Part shown: positions 25,524 to 34,444 of the stretch, in pieces
Layout: every line of letters begins with the position of its first letter
Numbering within the stretch: the first letter of the stretch is position 1
Origin: Hymenobacter puniceus
Lineage (GTDB): Bacteria; Bacteroidota; Bacteroidia; Cytophagales; Hymenobacteraceae
Reading direction: 5' to 3'
Assembly: GCF_014333525.1 (NCBI RefSeq)
Contig: NZ_JACSCX010000001.1
Coordinates: 930,001-994,000 of the forward strand
DNA length: 64,000 nucleotides
Notes under the pieces: generated by a model
Seen by the model: only the letters and a program-made list of their open reading frames with translations
Databases searched by the model: none
Told to the model about the DNA's origin: nothing
Translations under genes and position numbers: made by a program

Positions 25524-26189
25524 TCAGGAGCGGGGCGGTAGCTGGTAGCTGATGGAGGCCTGCACCATCTGGCTGCGCTGCCGGCCATCGTATCTGGCGG
25601 TGTTGCGCTGCGCTGGTGTGAGGGAAAGAAGGCCGGTGCTGGCGCGCAGCCCCAGGGCCAGGCCAGCCGGCAGCTGCACACCCAGCCCGGCGCATATTCC
25701 CACGTCGAATCGGCGGTAGCTGTCGGTGGCAGGCCGGTCGAAGGATTGGGTGTAGCTGCCGGAGAAGGTGCCGATTTTCTCGGTGCCGGTTTCGCGGGCA
25801 GCCACTTGCAGGCTGGCCTGAGGCCCTAATTCGGCGTAAAAATGGCCGAAACGCCCGCGTAGCACCACGGGCACGTGCAGGTAGCTGAACTGCAGACGAT
25901 AAGCGGCATCGTAGCCGCCATCATCCACCGACTGGTCGTTGATTAACAAGTTGGTGCGCTGGCGGCTGAACTGCAGCTCTGGTACTACGGAGAATTGGCG
26001 GCTCAGCTTGTACTCGTAAAACACGCCTAGCTAGTAGCCCGACTTAGCATCGGCGCTGGCATACTGCGCGTCGCGGACGGCTTTGGTGGCAATGGTGTAG
26101 GTATTGACACCGGCGCGTAGCCCTATCTGTGCATGGCAGGTGCCGGCCAGCAACAGCAGCCCGCCGAGGATGGGTAATTTGAGACGCAT
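25524..26189 (-). pseudogene. PorT-like outer-membrane protein gene with an in-frame TAG
   Basis: Reading from the ATG at 26189 gives a signal peptide (MRLKLPILGGLLLLAGTCHAQ) and IGLRAGVNTYTIA, the normal start of a PorT-like barrel. Codon 53 is TAG (26033-26031). The same frame continues without further stops for 168 codons (LGVFYEYKLSRQFSVVPELQF... to YQLPPRS). Without the stop the product would be a normal 221-residue barrel; CAG to TAG would be the simplest change. Either a real nonsense mutation or a sequencing error. A GTG just past the stop (26024) could only give a protein without signal peptide. Confidence 0.85.
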
Positions 26190-26382
26190 GATGGCGTAAA
26201 GAAAGGTGGGAATGGCGTGCTTCTACTACCAGAGCCGCGGGGGCTGCCTGCTGGTTGCAACGCCTGCGCAAAATGCAGCAGTAAGCTCAACAGGCGCAAA
26301 AAAACTGAAGCTCAGACAATAACACCGGCTCAGATTCAGCCGTAGGCAAGCGTTGGTCTTGCGCCACTTAGCTCCTGAATCT

Positions 26383-27384
26383 ATGCTCTCCAACCATTCG
26401 ACACGCGCCACTTCTCCGGCCCTGCAAGCTGTAGTGCCCGGCCTAACGGGCTGGCGCAACGTGTTCGTGAACCTCTATTACGTGTGGCCCCAGGAGCAAC
26501 CTGCCGAGGGCGCGCCATGGGTGCTGGTGGATGCCGGCCTACCAGCCTCCGCCGACCACATCTGGCAGCACGCCGCCGAGCTGTTCGGGGCCGACTCGCC
26601 GCCCCAGGCCATTATCCTCACCCACGGCCACTTCGACCATGTGCTGGCCTTGCCGGAGTTGCTGGAGGCCTGGCCCGACGTGGTAGTGTATGCGCATCCG
26701 CTGGAGCTTCCCTACCTCACGGGCCGATCGTCGTATCCGCCACCGGACCCTACGGTGGGAGGCGGCGGCATGGCAGCTATGTCGTTTCTCTACCCTAAGA
26801 AGCCGCTGGATTTGGGTGGGCGTGTGCAGTCGTTGCCCGAGGATGGCTCGGTGCCGCACCTGCCGGGCTGGCGCTGGGTGCACACGCCAGGCCACACCGC
26901 CGGCCACGTTTCGTTTTTCCGCGACGCCGACCGGACGCTGCTGGCCGGCGACGCCTTCGTGACGGTGCAGGCCGAATCCGTGCTAAACACCTGGAGCCAG
27001 AAGCAGGAAGTGCACGGCCCGCCCGCGTACTTCACGCCAGACTGGGAGCAAGCCCGCGCCTCCGTAGAGCTACTGGCTAACCTGAACCCCGAGGTGGCGG
27101 CTACCGGCCACGGAATTCCGATGCACGGCCAGCTGCTACGCCAGCAGTTGCAAGACCTAGCCGCTAACTTCCGGCAAAAGGCGGTGCCCACCCACGGCCG
27201 CTATGTACGCCAGCCTGCCGTAGCGGATGCTTCCGGGGTGCGCTCGGTGCCACCGCCCGTCGTTGGTCCGTGGGCTACGGCGGCGCTGGTGGCCGGAGTG
27301 GTGGGTGTGGCCGTGCTGCTACTCAACCGCCAGCAAAACCGCCGCCCCCACCCCAACATCAAAACCACCTACCCTCCGAAGTAG
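26383..27384 (+). CDS. MBL-fold metallo-hydrolase with C-terminal membrane anchor
   Basis: A 333-residue protein. All zinc ligands are present: THGHFDH, TPGHTAGH, LLAGDAF and ATGHGIP. The domain order and spacing fit the glyoxalase II-like/hydroxyacylglutathione hydrolase superfamily, but no specific subfamily is evident. Near the C-terminus ALVAGVVGVAVLLLN forms one membrane segment, followed by a short basic tail, so the enzyme domain is probably tethered to the membrane. The start at 26383 was chosen over an in-frame TTG 30 bp earlier. Substrate unknown. Confidence 0.88.
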   Translation: MLSNHSTRATSPALQAVVPGLTGWRNVFVNLYYVWPQEQPAEGAPWVLVDAGLPASADHIWQHAAELFGADSPPQAIILTHGHFDHVLALPELLEAWPDVVVYAHPLELPYLTGRSSYPPPDPTVGGGGMAAMSFLYPKKPLDLGGRVQSLPEDGSVPHLPGWRWVHTPGHTAGHVSFFRDADRTLLAGDAFVTVQAESVLNTWSQKQEVHGPPAYFTPDWEQARASVELLANLNPEVAATGHGIPMHGQLLRQQLQDLAANFRQKAVPTHGRYVRQPAVADASGVRSVPPPVVGPWATAALVAGVVGVAVLLLNRQQNRRPHPNIKTTYPPK

Positions 27385-27464
27385 CAGGTGGCCTACGCTT
27401 CGGCAAGCAGATGCCAGATCAAGCAGGACCGTTTTGGAGTTTTTAGCCACAGCTTAGCTGAAAT

Positions 27465-28724
27465 TCAGCGGTGAGCAGGAGCTTGCAGTAGCTGTAGCGC
27501 TTTTTCCAAGCCCGTATCGGCAGCTGCCTGTGTGTCCGGCGTCACCAGAACGGCCGGCATAAACTTCTCCCGTGGCAGCCCAGCCACACTGTACAGCCGC
27601 TCGGTGGGAATATTGAAGTTAAACCCAGAGTTAGGCAATCGAAATGAGGTGATGGCCCCATTGAGGCGGGCCATTTCAGTGCCCATAATGGTAGCGCGGC
27701 CCATGGCGTCAAAGCCAATAGTGATGCCCTCCCCCATGCTACTCGTCCAGTGGCCTACCAGCACCACCAAGGGCCGCGTGTATGGCTGGAGGCGAGGCGA
27801 CACGATTTCCAGCGTGCTCCGCTTGATGCCATACTGCCGCTCCTCCGCCGGAAACTCGTGGCGCTGGTAGGGCTGCTCCCGCGTGATAAAGCGGCCCATG
27901 ATGGCGCGGGCCACAGTGGTATTGCCGCCGCTGGGTGTATCGCGCAAATCCAGGATCAGGCCAGTCATACCGGCCAGTGCGTTGAGCGTACTGTCGAAGG
28001 CAGTTATCAGCTGGTTATTGCCCAAGCTGTTATTGAGTTTGATGTAGCCGATAGAACCCAACTGGCGGCTCTCCAGCAGCTGCCTGGAAGCTCTGCGCTC
28101 CAGCTGGTTTACAGGGGCATCGGGGTACAGATCCTGCCGGCGGCCCTGCAGGCGCACCGTGAGCTTGCGCGGAGTATTGTGGGTGCCAGCCAGCACGAGG
28201 TTCAGGGCCAGGGTGCGGGCAGCATCGTCTACGGTTTTCAAACTCTGGCCCAGTAGTGGCAGCAGGGCCTGCGCAATCGGCACGTCGTTGAGGGCCACTA
28301 CTTCCATGCCGGGCCGCAACCCTACCTGCTCGGCGCCATAGCCGGGGCGCACGGCCACCACCACCGGTTTGCCTTGCTGGAACTCCGCCCATGCATCGGT
28401 ACCCGTCGGGACCAGGCGCCGGGAGTCGGGTAGGTTGGTGGAGAGGCTGGCGTGGTTGTCGTAGAGCTCGTTGAGGGCATTTTCCAGCAGCCGCACAAAC
28501 TGCGCCCGGGTGCTCACGCCGACCACCTGCGCACCGTAGAGCTGTCGCACCTGGGCCCAGTCGGTTTGCTTCTTGTCGAAGTAGCAGTAGTTATCGTTGA
28601 TGGTGGTCCAGAAGTAGTCGAAATCCTGCTGATACTGCGCGGATGTAAGCGTTGGCTGGGCCTGGAGAGAACTGGGCAGCAGCAAAATCAATAGGCACAG
28701 CAGACGCTGGAAAGAATACAGCAC
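27465..28724 (-). CDS. S41-family peptidase (C-terminal processing protease-like)
   Basis: The 419-residue protein has a signal peptide (MLYSFQRLLCLLILLLPSSLQAQ). It then shows the tail-specific-protease helical region (FDYFWTTINDNYCYFD), a PDZ-like stretch (AEQVGLRPGMEVVALNDVPI) and the S41 catalytic domain with LDLRDTPSGGN and the nucleophile serine in GHWTSSMGEG. Predicted to act in the periplasm or on the outer membrane on C-termini of envelope proteins. No partner genes are adjacent. The gene is convergent with the MBL-fold hydrolase; no terminator hairpin is evident between them. Confidence 0.88.
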   Translation of the reverse strand: MLYSFQRLLCLLILLLPSSLQAQPTLTSAQYQQDFDYFWTTINDNYCYFDKKQTDWAQVRQLYGAQVVGVSTRAQFVRLLENALNELYDNHASLSTNLPDSRRLVPTGTDAWAEFQQGKPVVVAVRPGYGAEQVGLRPGMEVVALNDVPIAQALLPLLGQSLKTVDDAARTLALNLVLAGTHNTPRKLTVRLQGRRQDLYPDAPVNQLERRASRQLLESRQLGSIGYIKLNNSLGNNQLITAFDSTLNALAGMTGLILDLRDTPSGGNTTVARAIMGRFITREQPYQRHEFPAEERQYGIKRSTLEIVSPRLQPYTRPLVVLVGHWTSSMGEGITIGFDAMGRATIMGTEMARLNGAITSFRLPNSGFNFNIPTERLYSVAGLPREKFMPAVLVTPDTQAAADTGLEKALQLLQAPAHR

Positions 28725-28881
28725 GACGGGTTGGTTCAGAATAAAGTTGTGGTGGCTAGTTACTAAAAGCAGCTAACTTCTTGGCTGCTTTGGTGCTCCC
28801 CCAATTTCTGCCACAAAAGAACTCTGCCTGCTAACCGGCAAACTCCTATTTTGCACTTGCTTGTGCTTTCTATCCTATTCT

Positions 28882-30558
28882 ATGTTCTCTGTACCGTTAC
28901 GGGCGTTTCTCTGTGGTATTATTCTCCTGCTGGTCTCTGCTGCTTCCAACGCCCAAACTGCTCCCCCAGAAACAGCCCTAACAGACTTCTACGACCAGCT
29001 CAACGCTTACCGCACCGCGCGCTACCAGCCCCTGCCCGATCTGGAGGCGCTGCAGCTGCCCTCCACCTTTTCGGGCGCCGACCTGAAAGCCCTGCGCCTG
29101 CAAAACCGCCACATCGTGCGCGTTGACCTGGTATACACTGCTTTCAAGCTCAACCCCACGTTCAATCAGCGCCAGCTCAACCTGAGCCGCATCCGCAACT
29201 TGGCGGCCGGCGTGCCGGGCTTGCTGCAGGATGAATCGGTGGCGTGGACGCTGGTGGAGCAGACCGGCTGCAACAGCCCCACCGAGTGCCAGCCGTTTTT
29301 TCATGGATTTGTGGTGTATGTGGCCCGACACGCCACCGCCGCCACCAGCCGCGCCGACCTCGACAGCCTCACCCGCAAGCTGCGCCTGCTGGAAAAGAAG
29401 CGCCTCAAAGTCAGCAAGAAATCGAAAGGCAAAGCCGTAGCCTGCAACCTACCCGGCTCCCGCTTTACCAACCGCCAGATGGCCCGCAGCCTACGCCGCC
29501 TCTACAAGTGCCCCCAACGGGAGGCTCAGCTGGTGAAATTTCAGCTGACCGTAGATGCCCGGGGCGCTATTCAGGCAGTGAAAGTGCTGCCCACTGCCCG
29601 GCCCGTATGCGTGGCGGAGCTGGAAGAGGCCATTCGGAAAAGCGTGGCCTTCGCCTCCGGCTTTCCCATCGACCGGAAGGTGTTCCCCTTTATTGCCAAA
29701 GGAGCCATCCGGCTGCCCATTGGGCCGCTGCAGCTGTTGGGTGAGGCCGATATGGGCTTCACCAGCTTTGCGCTGCCCGACTCGGCGGCCCGCCTCTATA
29801 GAGTGCAGCTGAAAAAGAAGAACAAGCAGCACAAAAACGACTACTGCGAGGCGCGCATCACCAAGAAAGGCGAGCTGCTGGCCGCCGCCGATACCGCCGC
29901 CATCGAGGAAATGCCCCTGCCCGCCGATGCCAACGTGGTCAGCCGCGTGATGCAGCGCCACCCCGAGTGGAGCAAGGAAGTGGTGGTGACCGACGTGACG
30001 GGCAGCATGTTCCCCTACACCTACGACCTGCTGGCCTGGCTGCAGCTCAGCGCCCTCGAAGACGAGAAAACCTTCGTGTTCTTCAACGACGGCAATGACC
30101 AGCCCGACAAGGACAAGCGCACGGGCAAAACCGGCGGCCTCTACCACGTGAAAACCGACAGCTACGAGGCCATCAAAAACAAGCTCATCGAAACCATGAA
30201 GGCCGGCGGCGGCGGCGACGCGCCCGAAAACGACGCCGAAGCCCTGCTCTACGCCCAGCAGCTGGCCGCCGTCCCCGACTCGGCCGAGCTCATCCTACTG
30301 GCCGACAACTACACCTTCCCCCGCGACGCCAAGCTGCTCAAAAACACCACCGCCCACGTGCGCATCATCCTCTGCGGCGTCCGCGACTATATCAACCCCA
30401 AGTACCTCGCCCTGGCCCGCAAGCACGGCTTCAGCCTCCACACCATCGAGGGTGACATCGAGAACCTGAGCAAGTTACTGGAAGGCGAAACCATCACCAT
30501 CCAGGGCCAGCAGTACCAAGTGACCAAGGACGGGTTTAAATTGGTGCAGAAGACGTGA
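28882..30558 (+). CDS. secreted protein with TonB-like middle region and VWA domain
   Basis: The 558-residue protein starts with a signal peptide (MFSVPLRAFLCGIILLLVSAASNAQ). Residues about 26-170 are not recognised. A middle region (FQLTVDARGAIQAVKVL) resembles the TonB C-terminal fold. The last 190 residues look like a von Willebrand A domain: MIDAS-type DVTGSM at Asp371, NDGNDQPD, and the GGGGDAPENDAEALL loop typical of VWA proteins. Residues for metal coordination thus appear present. It would lie in the periplasm or on the surface. Role unknown. An AT-rich gene of a different origin follows 26 bp later. Confidence 0.72.
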   Translation: MFSVPLRAFLCGIILLLVSAASNAQTAPPETALTDFYDQLNAYRTARYQPLPDLEALQLPSTFSGADLKALRLQNRHIVRVDLVYTAFKLNPTFNQRQLNLSRIRNLAAGVPGLLQDESVAWTLVEQTGCNSPTECQPFFHGFVVYVARHATAATSRADLDSLTRKLRLLEKKRLKVSKKSKGKAVACNLPGSRFTNRQMARSLRRLYKCPQREAQLVKFQLTVDARGAIQAVKVLPTARPVCVAELEEAIRKSVAFASGFPIDRKVFPFIAKGAIRLPIGPLQLLGEADMGFTSFALPDSAARLYRVQLKKKNKQHKNDYCEARITKKGELLAAADTAAIEEMPLPADANVVSRVMQRHPEWSKEVVVTDVTGSMFPYTYDLLAWLQLSALEDEKTFVFFNDGNDQPDKDKRTGKTGGLYHVKTDSYEAIKNKLIETMKAGGGGDAPENDAEALLYAQQLAAVPDSAELILLADNYTFPRDAKLLKNTTAHVRIILCGVRDYINPKYLALARKHGFSLHTIEGDIENLSKLLEGETITIQGQQYQVTKDGFKLVQKT

Positions 30559-30584
30559 TTTAACTAAACCTCAAAACACACAAT

Positions 30585-31547
30585 ATGACGACTAAGGAAG
30601 CCGTACTTTTAACCCTTAATGAAATTCAAAATCCAGCTACCCACAACGAAGTATGCAACCATATAATCACAAGGGAATATTATGATTTTTCAAACACAAA
30701 ATCTCCTTCTTCAACAGTATCAGCCGTACTTGGTGGCTTTATAAGAGATGGAGACACTAGAATAAAGAGAGTGAGCACGGGCAAAGGAAATTATTCTTAT
30801 TACTTAACTAAGAACGAAGACTCAATAGATATCACTAGCAAATCCATAGATTTAATAAAACCTGAAGCAATAGCAAATAAGTCAAAAATAAGCAAATACC
30901 ACGAAAGAGATTTACACAAACTACTAAGTAGTTACCTTAAAAACGTAAATACCTTTTCCAAAACTATATTTCACGAACAATCTCTTAATAGCAAAGATAA
31001 TAATCAAAAATGGGCACATCCTGATATGGTGGGAATAAAATTTCTTACATTGCAAAAAAAGTCAAGCCAAGCTTTTTTAAGATTAGTTAGCAGGGTTGAG
31101 TCTTTCAAGATAACATCTTATGAGATTAAAAAAGAAATTAATTCTGATTACGATTTAAAGCAATCTTTCTTTCAGGCAGTATCAAACTCAAGCTGGGCCA
31201 ATTTTGGATATTTAGTTGCTTTAGAGATAAGCGAAAGCCTAAATGACGAAATGGAGAGACTTAATCAATCATTTGGAATTGGCATCATACAGTTAAAACC
31301 AAATCCCTATGAGAGCAAAATTATTTTCCCCGCTAAGTTTAGAGAACTTGATTTTAAAACAATTGATAAATTATGCAACATCAACAACGATTTTGAAAAA
31401 TTCATTGAGCAAACTGAAGCATTGCTTACGGCTAATGACAAATACTCTAAAGCAATAGAAAAGGAATTAGCGGATTTCTGCGACACTTATTTTCTAACGG
31501 ACACCGAATTTGAACAGTACTGCAAAGATAAAAACATACCCGCTTAA
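30585..31547 (+). CDS. HrgA/COG2958-like protein: HARE-type HTH plus possible PD-(D/E)xK nuclease domain
   Basis: A 320-residue protein strikingly richer in A and T than its neighbours and in Lys, Asn and Ile codons. Residues 1-75 (TKEAVLLTLNEIQNPATHNEV) look like a HARE/winged helix-turn-helix. The C-terminal part follows a PD-(D/E)xK layout: ERDL helix at 107, HPDMVG with Asp147, SYEIKKEI with Glu180-x-Lys182, and QAVSNSSWAN with Gln197. I recall this pattern from the Helicobacter hrgA/COG2958 family, found at restriction-modification loci. No methyltransferase gene is nearby. Probably acquired by transfer; nuclease activity is inferred, not shown. Confidence 0.7.
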   Translation: MTTKEAVLLTLNEIQNPATHNEVCNHIITREYYDFSNTKSPSSTVSAVLGGFIRDGDTRIKRVSTGKGNYSYYLTKNEDSIDITSKSIDLIKPEAIANKSKISKYHERDLHKLLSSYLKNVNTFSKTIFHEQSLNSKDNNQKWAHPDMVGIKFLTLQKKSSQAFLRLVSRVESFKITSYEIKKEINSDYDLKQSFFQAVSNSSWANFGYLVALEISESLNDEMERLNQSFGIGIIQLKPNPYESKIIFPAKFRELDFKTIDKLCNINNDFEKFIEQTEALLTANDKYSKAIEKELADFCDTYFLTDTEFEQYCKDKNIPA

Positions 31548-31550
31548 CAG

Positions 31551-31586
31551 AAAGAGGCTGCAACTCCTAGGAGTTGCAGCCTCTTC
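31551..31586. terminator. palindromic terminator after the HrgA-like gene
   Basis: AGAGGCTGCAACTCC is perfectly inverted to GGAGTTGCAGCCTCT around TA, with a weak A/T flank on each side. It separates the AT-rich gene from the convergent lpdA gene and has host-like base composition, so the AT-rich segment ends before it. Confidence 0.85.
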
Positions 31587-31610
31587 TAATTTTTACCACA
31601 AGCGCAGGAG

Positions 31611-33017
31611 TTACATGTGAATCGCGCGGTTCTCGGTGGCGGCTAAACACGCTTCCTTCATGGCTTCGGCGTAGGTGGGATGGGCGTGGCTCATGCGGGC
31701 TACGTCCTCGGCGGAGGCGCGGAACTCCATGGCCGTTACGGCTTCGGCAATGAGGTCGGCAATGCGGGGGCCAATCATGTGCACACCCAGGATTTCGTCG
31801 GTTTCCTTGTCGGCCAGCACTTTCACGAAGCCGTCGAGGTCCATGGAGGCACGGGCGCGGCCAGAGGCGCGGAACGGGAACGAGCCGGTTTTGTAGGCTT
31901 TGCCCTGCTCCTTCAGCTGCTCCTCGGTGTAGCCCACTCCCGCCACTTCCGGCCAGGTGTACACCACACCGGGGATGAGCAGGTAGTTGATGTGGGGCTT
32001 CTGGCCGGCAATGGTTTCGGCCACAAACACACCTTCTTCCTCGGCCTTATGGGCCAGCATCGCCCCGCGCACCACGTCGCCGATGGCGTAGATGCCGGGC
32101 ACGGAGGTTTGCAGATGCTCATCGACCTTGATGCGGCCACGCTCTTCCATTTGCACACCGGCAGCTTCCAAGTTCAGCCCCGCGGTGTAGGGCACGCGGC
32201 CCACGGACACTAGGCAGTAGTCGCCCTCAAACTTTACTTCCTCGCCCTTAGGGTTGGTAGCGGTTACCGTCACGGCATCACCCTCACGGGTAGCGCCGGT
32301 TACCTTGTGGCTCAGGAAAAACTCGATGCCAATTTTGCCCAGGATGCGCTTGAGCTCTTTGCCCAGGCCGCGGTCCATGGTCGGGATGAGCGAGTCCATG
32401 AACTCCACCACCGACACTTTCGCGCCGAGGCGGGCGTACACGGAGGCCATTTCCAGCCCGATTACGCCACCGCCAATTACAATCATGTGCTTGGGCACCT
32501 CGCGGATATTCAGGGCCTCGGTGCTGGTGATGATGCGCTGCTTGTCTTGGGCAATGAACGGCAGCACAGTGGGCTTGGAGCCGGTAGCAATGATGACGTT
32601 CTTCGTCTCAATCTGCTGGGTTTCGCCGCCGGCCGTGGGCGCAATGCTGATGTGGTTCTTATCGACAAACGAACCAACGCCGTGCAGCACGTCGATTTTG
32701 TTCTTTTTCATCAGGAACTGAATCCCGTCGGTATTGGCCTTCACCACCCCGTTTTTCCGGTCGATGAGCTGGTTCATATTGATCTGCAGGTCGCTCAGCT
32801 CAATGCCATGCTCCTTAAAGGTATGCGCGGCGTTGTGGTAGTGCTCCGTGCTGTCGAGCAGGGCCTTGCTGGGGATGCAACCCACGTTAAGGCAGGTGCC
32901 GCCCAAAGTGTCGTATTTCTCGATGAGGGCGGTTTTGAGGCCCAACTGGGAGCAGCGGATAGCCGCCACATAGCCGCCGGGCCCGGAGCCGATGACGGTA
33001 ACGTCGTATTGATTCAT
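31611..33017 (-). CDS. lpdA: dihydrolipoyl dehydrogenase (E3)
   Basis: The 468-residue flavoprotein oxidises dihydrolipoamide in 2-oxoacid dehydrogenases and the glycine cleavage system. It starts YDVTVIGSGPGGYVAA (FAD site) and has the redox cysteines C42 and C47 in GGTCLNVGCIPSK, the NAD site VIGGGVIGLEMASVY and the C-terminal HAHPTYAE catalytic histidine. The start at 33017 was chosen as the usual N-terminus; the longer frame continues into repeat sequence. It likely serves the sucAB and gcvP products encoded elsewhere in this window. Monocistronic. Confidence 0.96.
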   Translation of the reverse strand: MNQYDVTVIGSGPGGYVAAIRCSQLGLKTALIEKYDTLGGTCLNVGCIPSKALLDSTEHYHNAAHTFKEHGIELSDLQINMNQLIDRKNGVVKANTDGIQFLMKKNKIDVLHGVGSFVDKNHISIAPTAGGETQQIETKNVIIATGSKPTVLPFIAQDKQRIITSTEALNIREVPKHMIVIGGGVIGLEMASVYARLGAKVSVVEFMDSLIPTMDRGLGKELKRILGKIGIEFFLSHKVTGATREGDAVTVTATNPKGEEVKFEGDYCLVSVGRVPYTAGLNLEAAGVQMEERGRIKVDEHLQTSVPGIYAIGDVVRGAMLAHKAEEEGVFVAETIAGQKPHINYLLIPGVVYTWPEVAGVGYTEEQLKEQGKAYKTGSFPFRASGRARASMDLDGFVKVLADKETDEILGVHMIGPRIADLIAEAVTAMEFRASAEDVARMSHAHPTYAEAMKEACLAATENRAIHM

Positions 33018-33071
33018 AAGGAGTTGAATTCGGTGGAAATCAGCGTGCGGCAAAGGTAGTGGATTGGTGGG

Positions 33072-33287
33072 TTGGTGGCGTGGTGAATTATCGGTCATCC
33101 GGAGCGGACTATACATCCTGCGCCTCTCGCGCATCAGTCGGCAACGAAGGACCCTATCCTGTTTGACCTAAGCGCTGCAACGGCTTTTCGCCGCACAGAA
33201 ACGCCGCAGCCTGTCATAGAGCAGCTGTTCTGATGTGGCAAGATCCTTCGCAAGCTCCGGACAACCGATAATTCACCACGCCACCAA
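33072..33287. repeat. long-armed inverted repeat in the lpdA-EamA gap
   Basis: Arms at 33072-33105 and 33254-33287 are 34 bp long with two mismatches (outer sequence TTGGTGGCGTGGTGAATT, inner TCCGGAGC). The spacer of about 150 bases has weak similarity to the repeat vocabulary (AAGGACCCTATCCTG). It fills almost the entire gap between two divergent genes and must overlap their promoters. Confidence 0.8.
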
Positions 33288-33313
33288 GCCATCATCCGCC
33301 GTAGCTTTGCCGC

Positions 33314-34237
33314 ATGACGACCCCTCTCCGCCCCTTGGTCTTAGTCGCGCTGCTGGCGCTGTACCTGATTTGGGGCTCCACGTACCTGGCTACCAAAGTG
33401 GCGCTGGGGGCCTGGCCACCCTTCCTGCTGTCGGCGTCGCGCTTTCTGCTGGCAGGGTCGCTGCAATACGGCGCCGTGCGCCTGAGCGGGGCCGCTGCTC
33501 CCAGCCGCCAGGAATGGGGCCGGGCCGCCGTGGTTGGCTTTTGCCTGCCGCTGTTCGGAAACGGTGCTACGGTGTTTGCCCAGCAATACATTCCGTCGGG
33601 CACGGCGGCGCTGCTGGTAGCCACGGTGCCCATGTTTATGGTGCTGCTGAGCTGGGCGTCGGGGCTAGCACCTCGGCCTGGCAGCAAAGTGCTGCTGGGG
33701 CTGGCACTGGGGCTTGGCGGGCTGGGGCTATTGATGAGCCAACGCAGCGCAACGCCGGTGCTGCTACCAGGCCACCCCGGCATTGGGGTGGCGGCCGTGC
33801 TGCTGGCTGCCTTTATGTGGTCGGTGGGCTCGTTGTATTCCAAGCAAAAGCCCATTGCCGGCTCGCCCTTTCTGGGGGTGGGCATGCAGATGCTGTGCGG
33901 CGGCGGGTTTCTGCTGGTAGCGGGCTTATTGCACGGCGAAGCGGCAGCGTATAATCTGGAGGCTATTTCGCTCGAAGCCTGGGGTGCATTTGCGTATCTG
34001 GTGGTGTTCGGCTCGTTTGTGGCGTTTTCGGCTTACATCTGGCTGCTGCGGGTGGTGGAGCCGGCACTGGCAGGCACCTACGCCTTCGTGAATCCGGTGG
34101 TGGCGGTGCTGCTGGGCTGGGCATTTGCGGGCGAGGCGCTAAACGTGGGCATGATAGGCGGGGCCGCTCTGATTGTGCTGGCTGTGGCGCTGGTGGTGCT
34201 GGGCGGCCGGACCACCCGGCCGCCGGTGCAAGAGTAG
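33314..34237 (+). CDS. EamA-family (drug/metabolite) transporter
   Basis: The 307-residue protein has about ten hydrophobic helices in two EamA repeats. The first begins LYLIWGSTYLATKVAL, the signature of the RhaT/YedA-type drug/metabolite transporter subfamily. The second begins near LLLAAFMWSVGSLYSKQ. It probably exports a small metabolite across the inner membrane. Substrate unknown. No transcription partner is evident. The start ATG lies 26 bp after the inverted repeat. Confidence 0.9.
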   Translation: MTTPLRPLVLVALLALYLIWGSTYLATKVALGAWPPFLLSASRFLLAGSLQYGAVRLSGAAAPSRQEWGRAAVVGFCLPLFGNGATVFAQQYIPSGTAALLVATVPMFMVLLSWASGLAPRPGSKVLLGLALGLGGLGLLMSQRSATPVLLPGHPGIGVAAVLLAAFMWSVGSLYSKQKPIAGSPFLGVGMQMLCGGGFLLVAGLLHGEAAAYNLEAISLEAWGAFAYLVVFGSFVAFSAYIWLLRVVEPALAGTYAFVNPVVAVLLGWAFAGEALNVGMIGGAALIVLAVALVVLGGRTTRPPVQE

Positions 34238-34253
34238 TCCACTAAATGGCGCA

Positions 34254-34400
34254 GTAAAAACCAGTTGAACGATGCGGAGACGCGAATACGCGTCTCCGCA
34301 TCGTGCTGATGTTGTTGCACCTGCATACACCGCAATACCGACCGTTCAACGGCCAGGCACGAATACGCGTCTTTGCATTGTTCGGCTGGTCTTCCCATCA
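34254..34400. repeat. family B repeat region (GAGACGCGAATACGCGTCTC)
   Basis: At 34270-34303 CGATGCGGAGACGCG and CGCGTCTCCGCATCG form a perfect 15-bp stem around AATA. It is framed by CAGTTGAACG on the left and, further right, by CCGTTCAACGGCCAGGC and a decayed second copy (CACGAATACGCGTC, 34359-34372). The same words occur at 10991-11083. The element lies between the transporter and the glycosidase gene. Confidence 0.8.
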
Positions 34401-34444
34401 ACTCGGTCCGTCATCAGAAAAGACATCTACCGTTACCTTACGCC

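Noticed and set aside
30585..31547. genomic island with integrase or att sites
   Set aside because: Only one AT-rich gene; no integrase, tRNA junction or direct repeats flank it.
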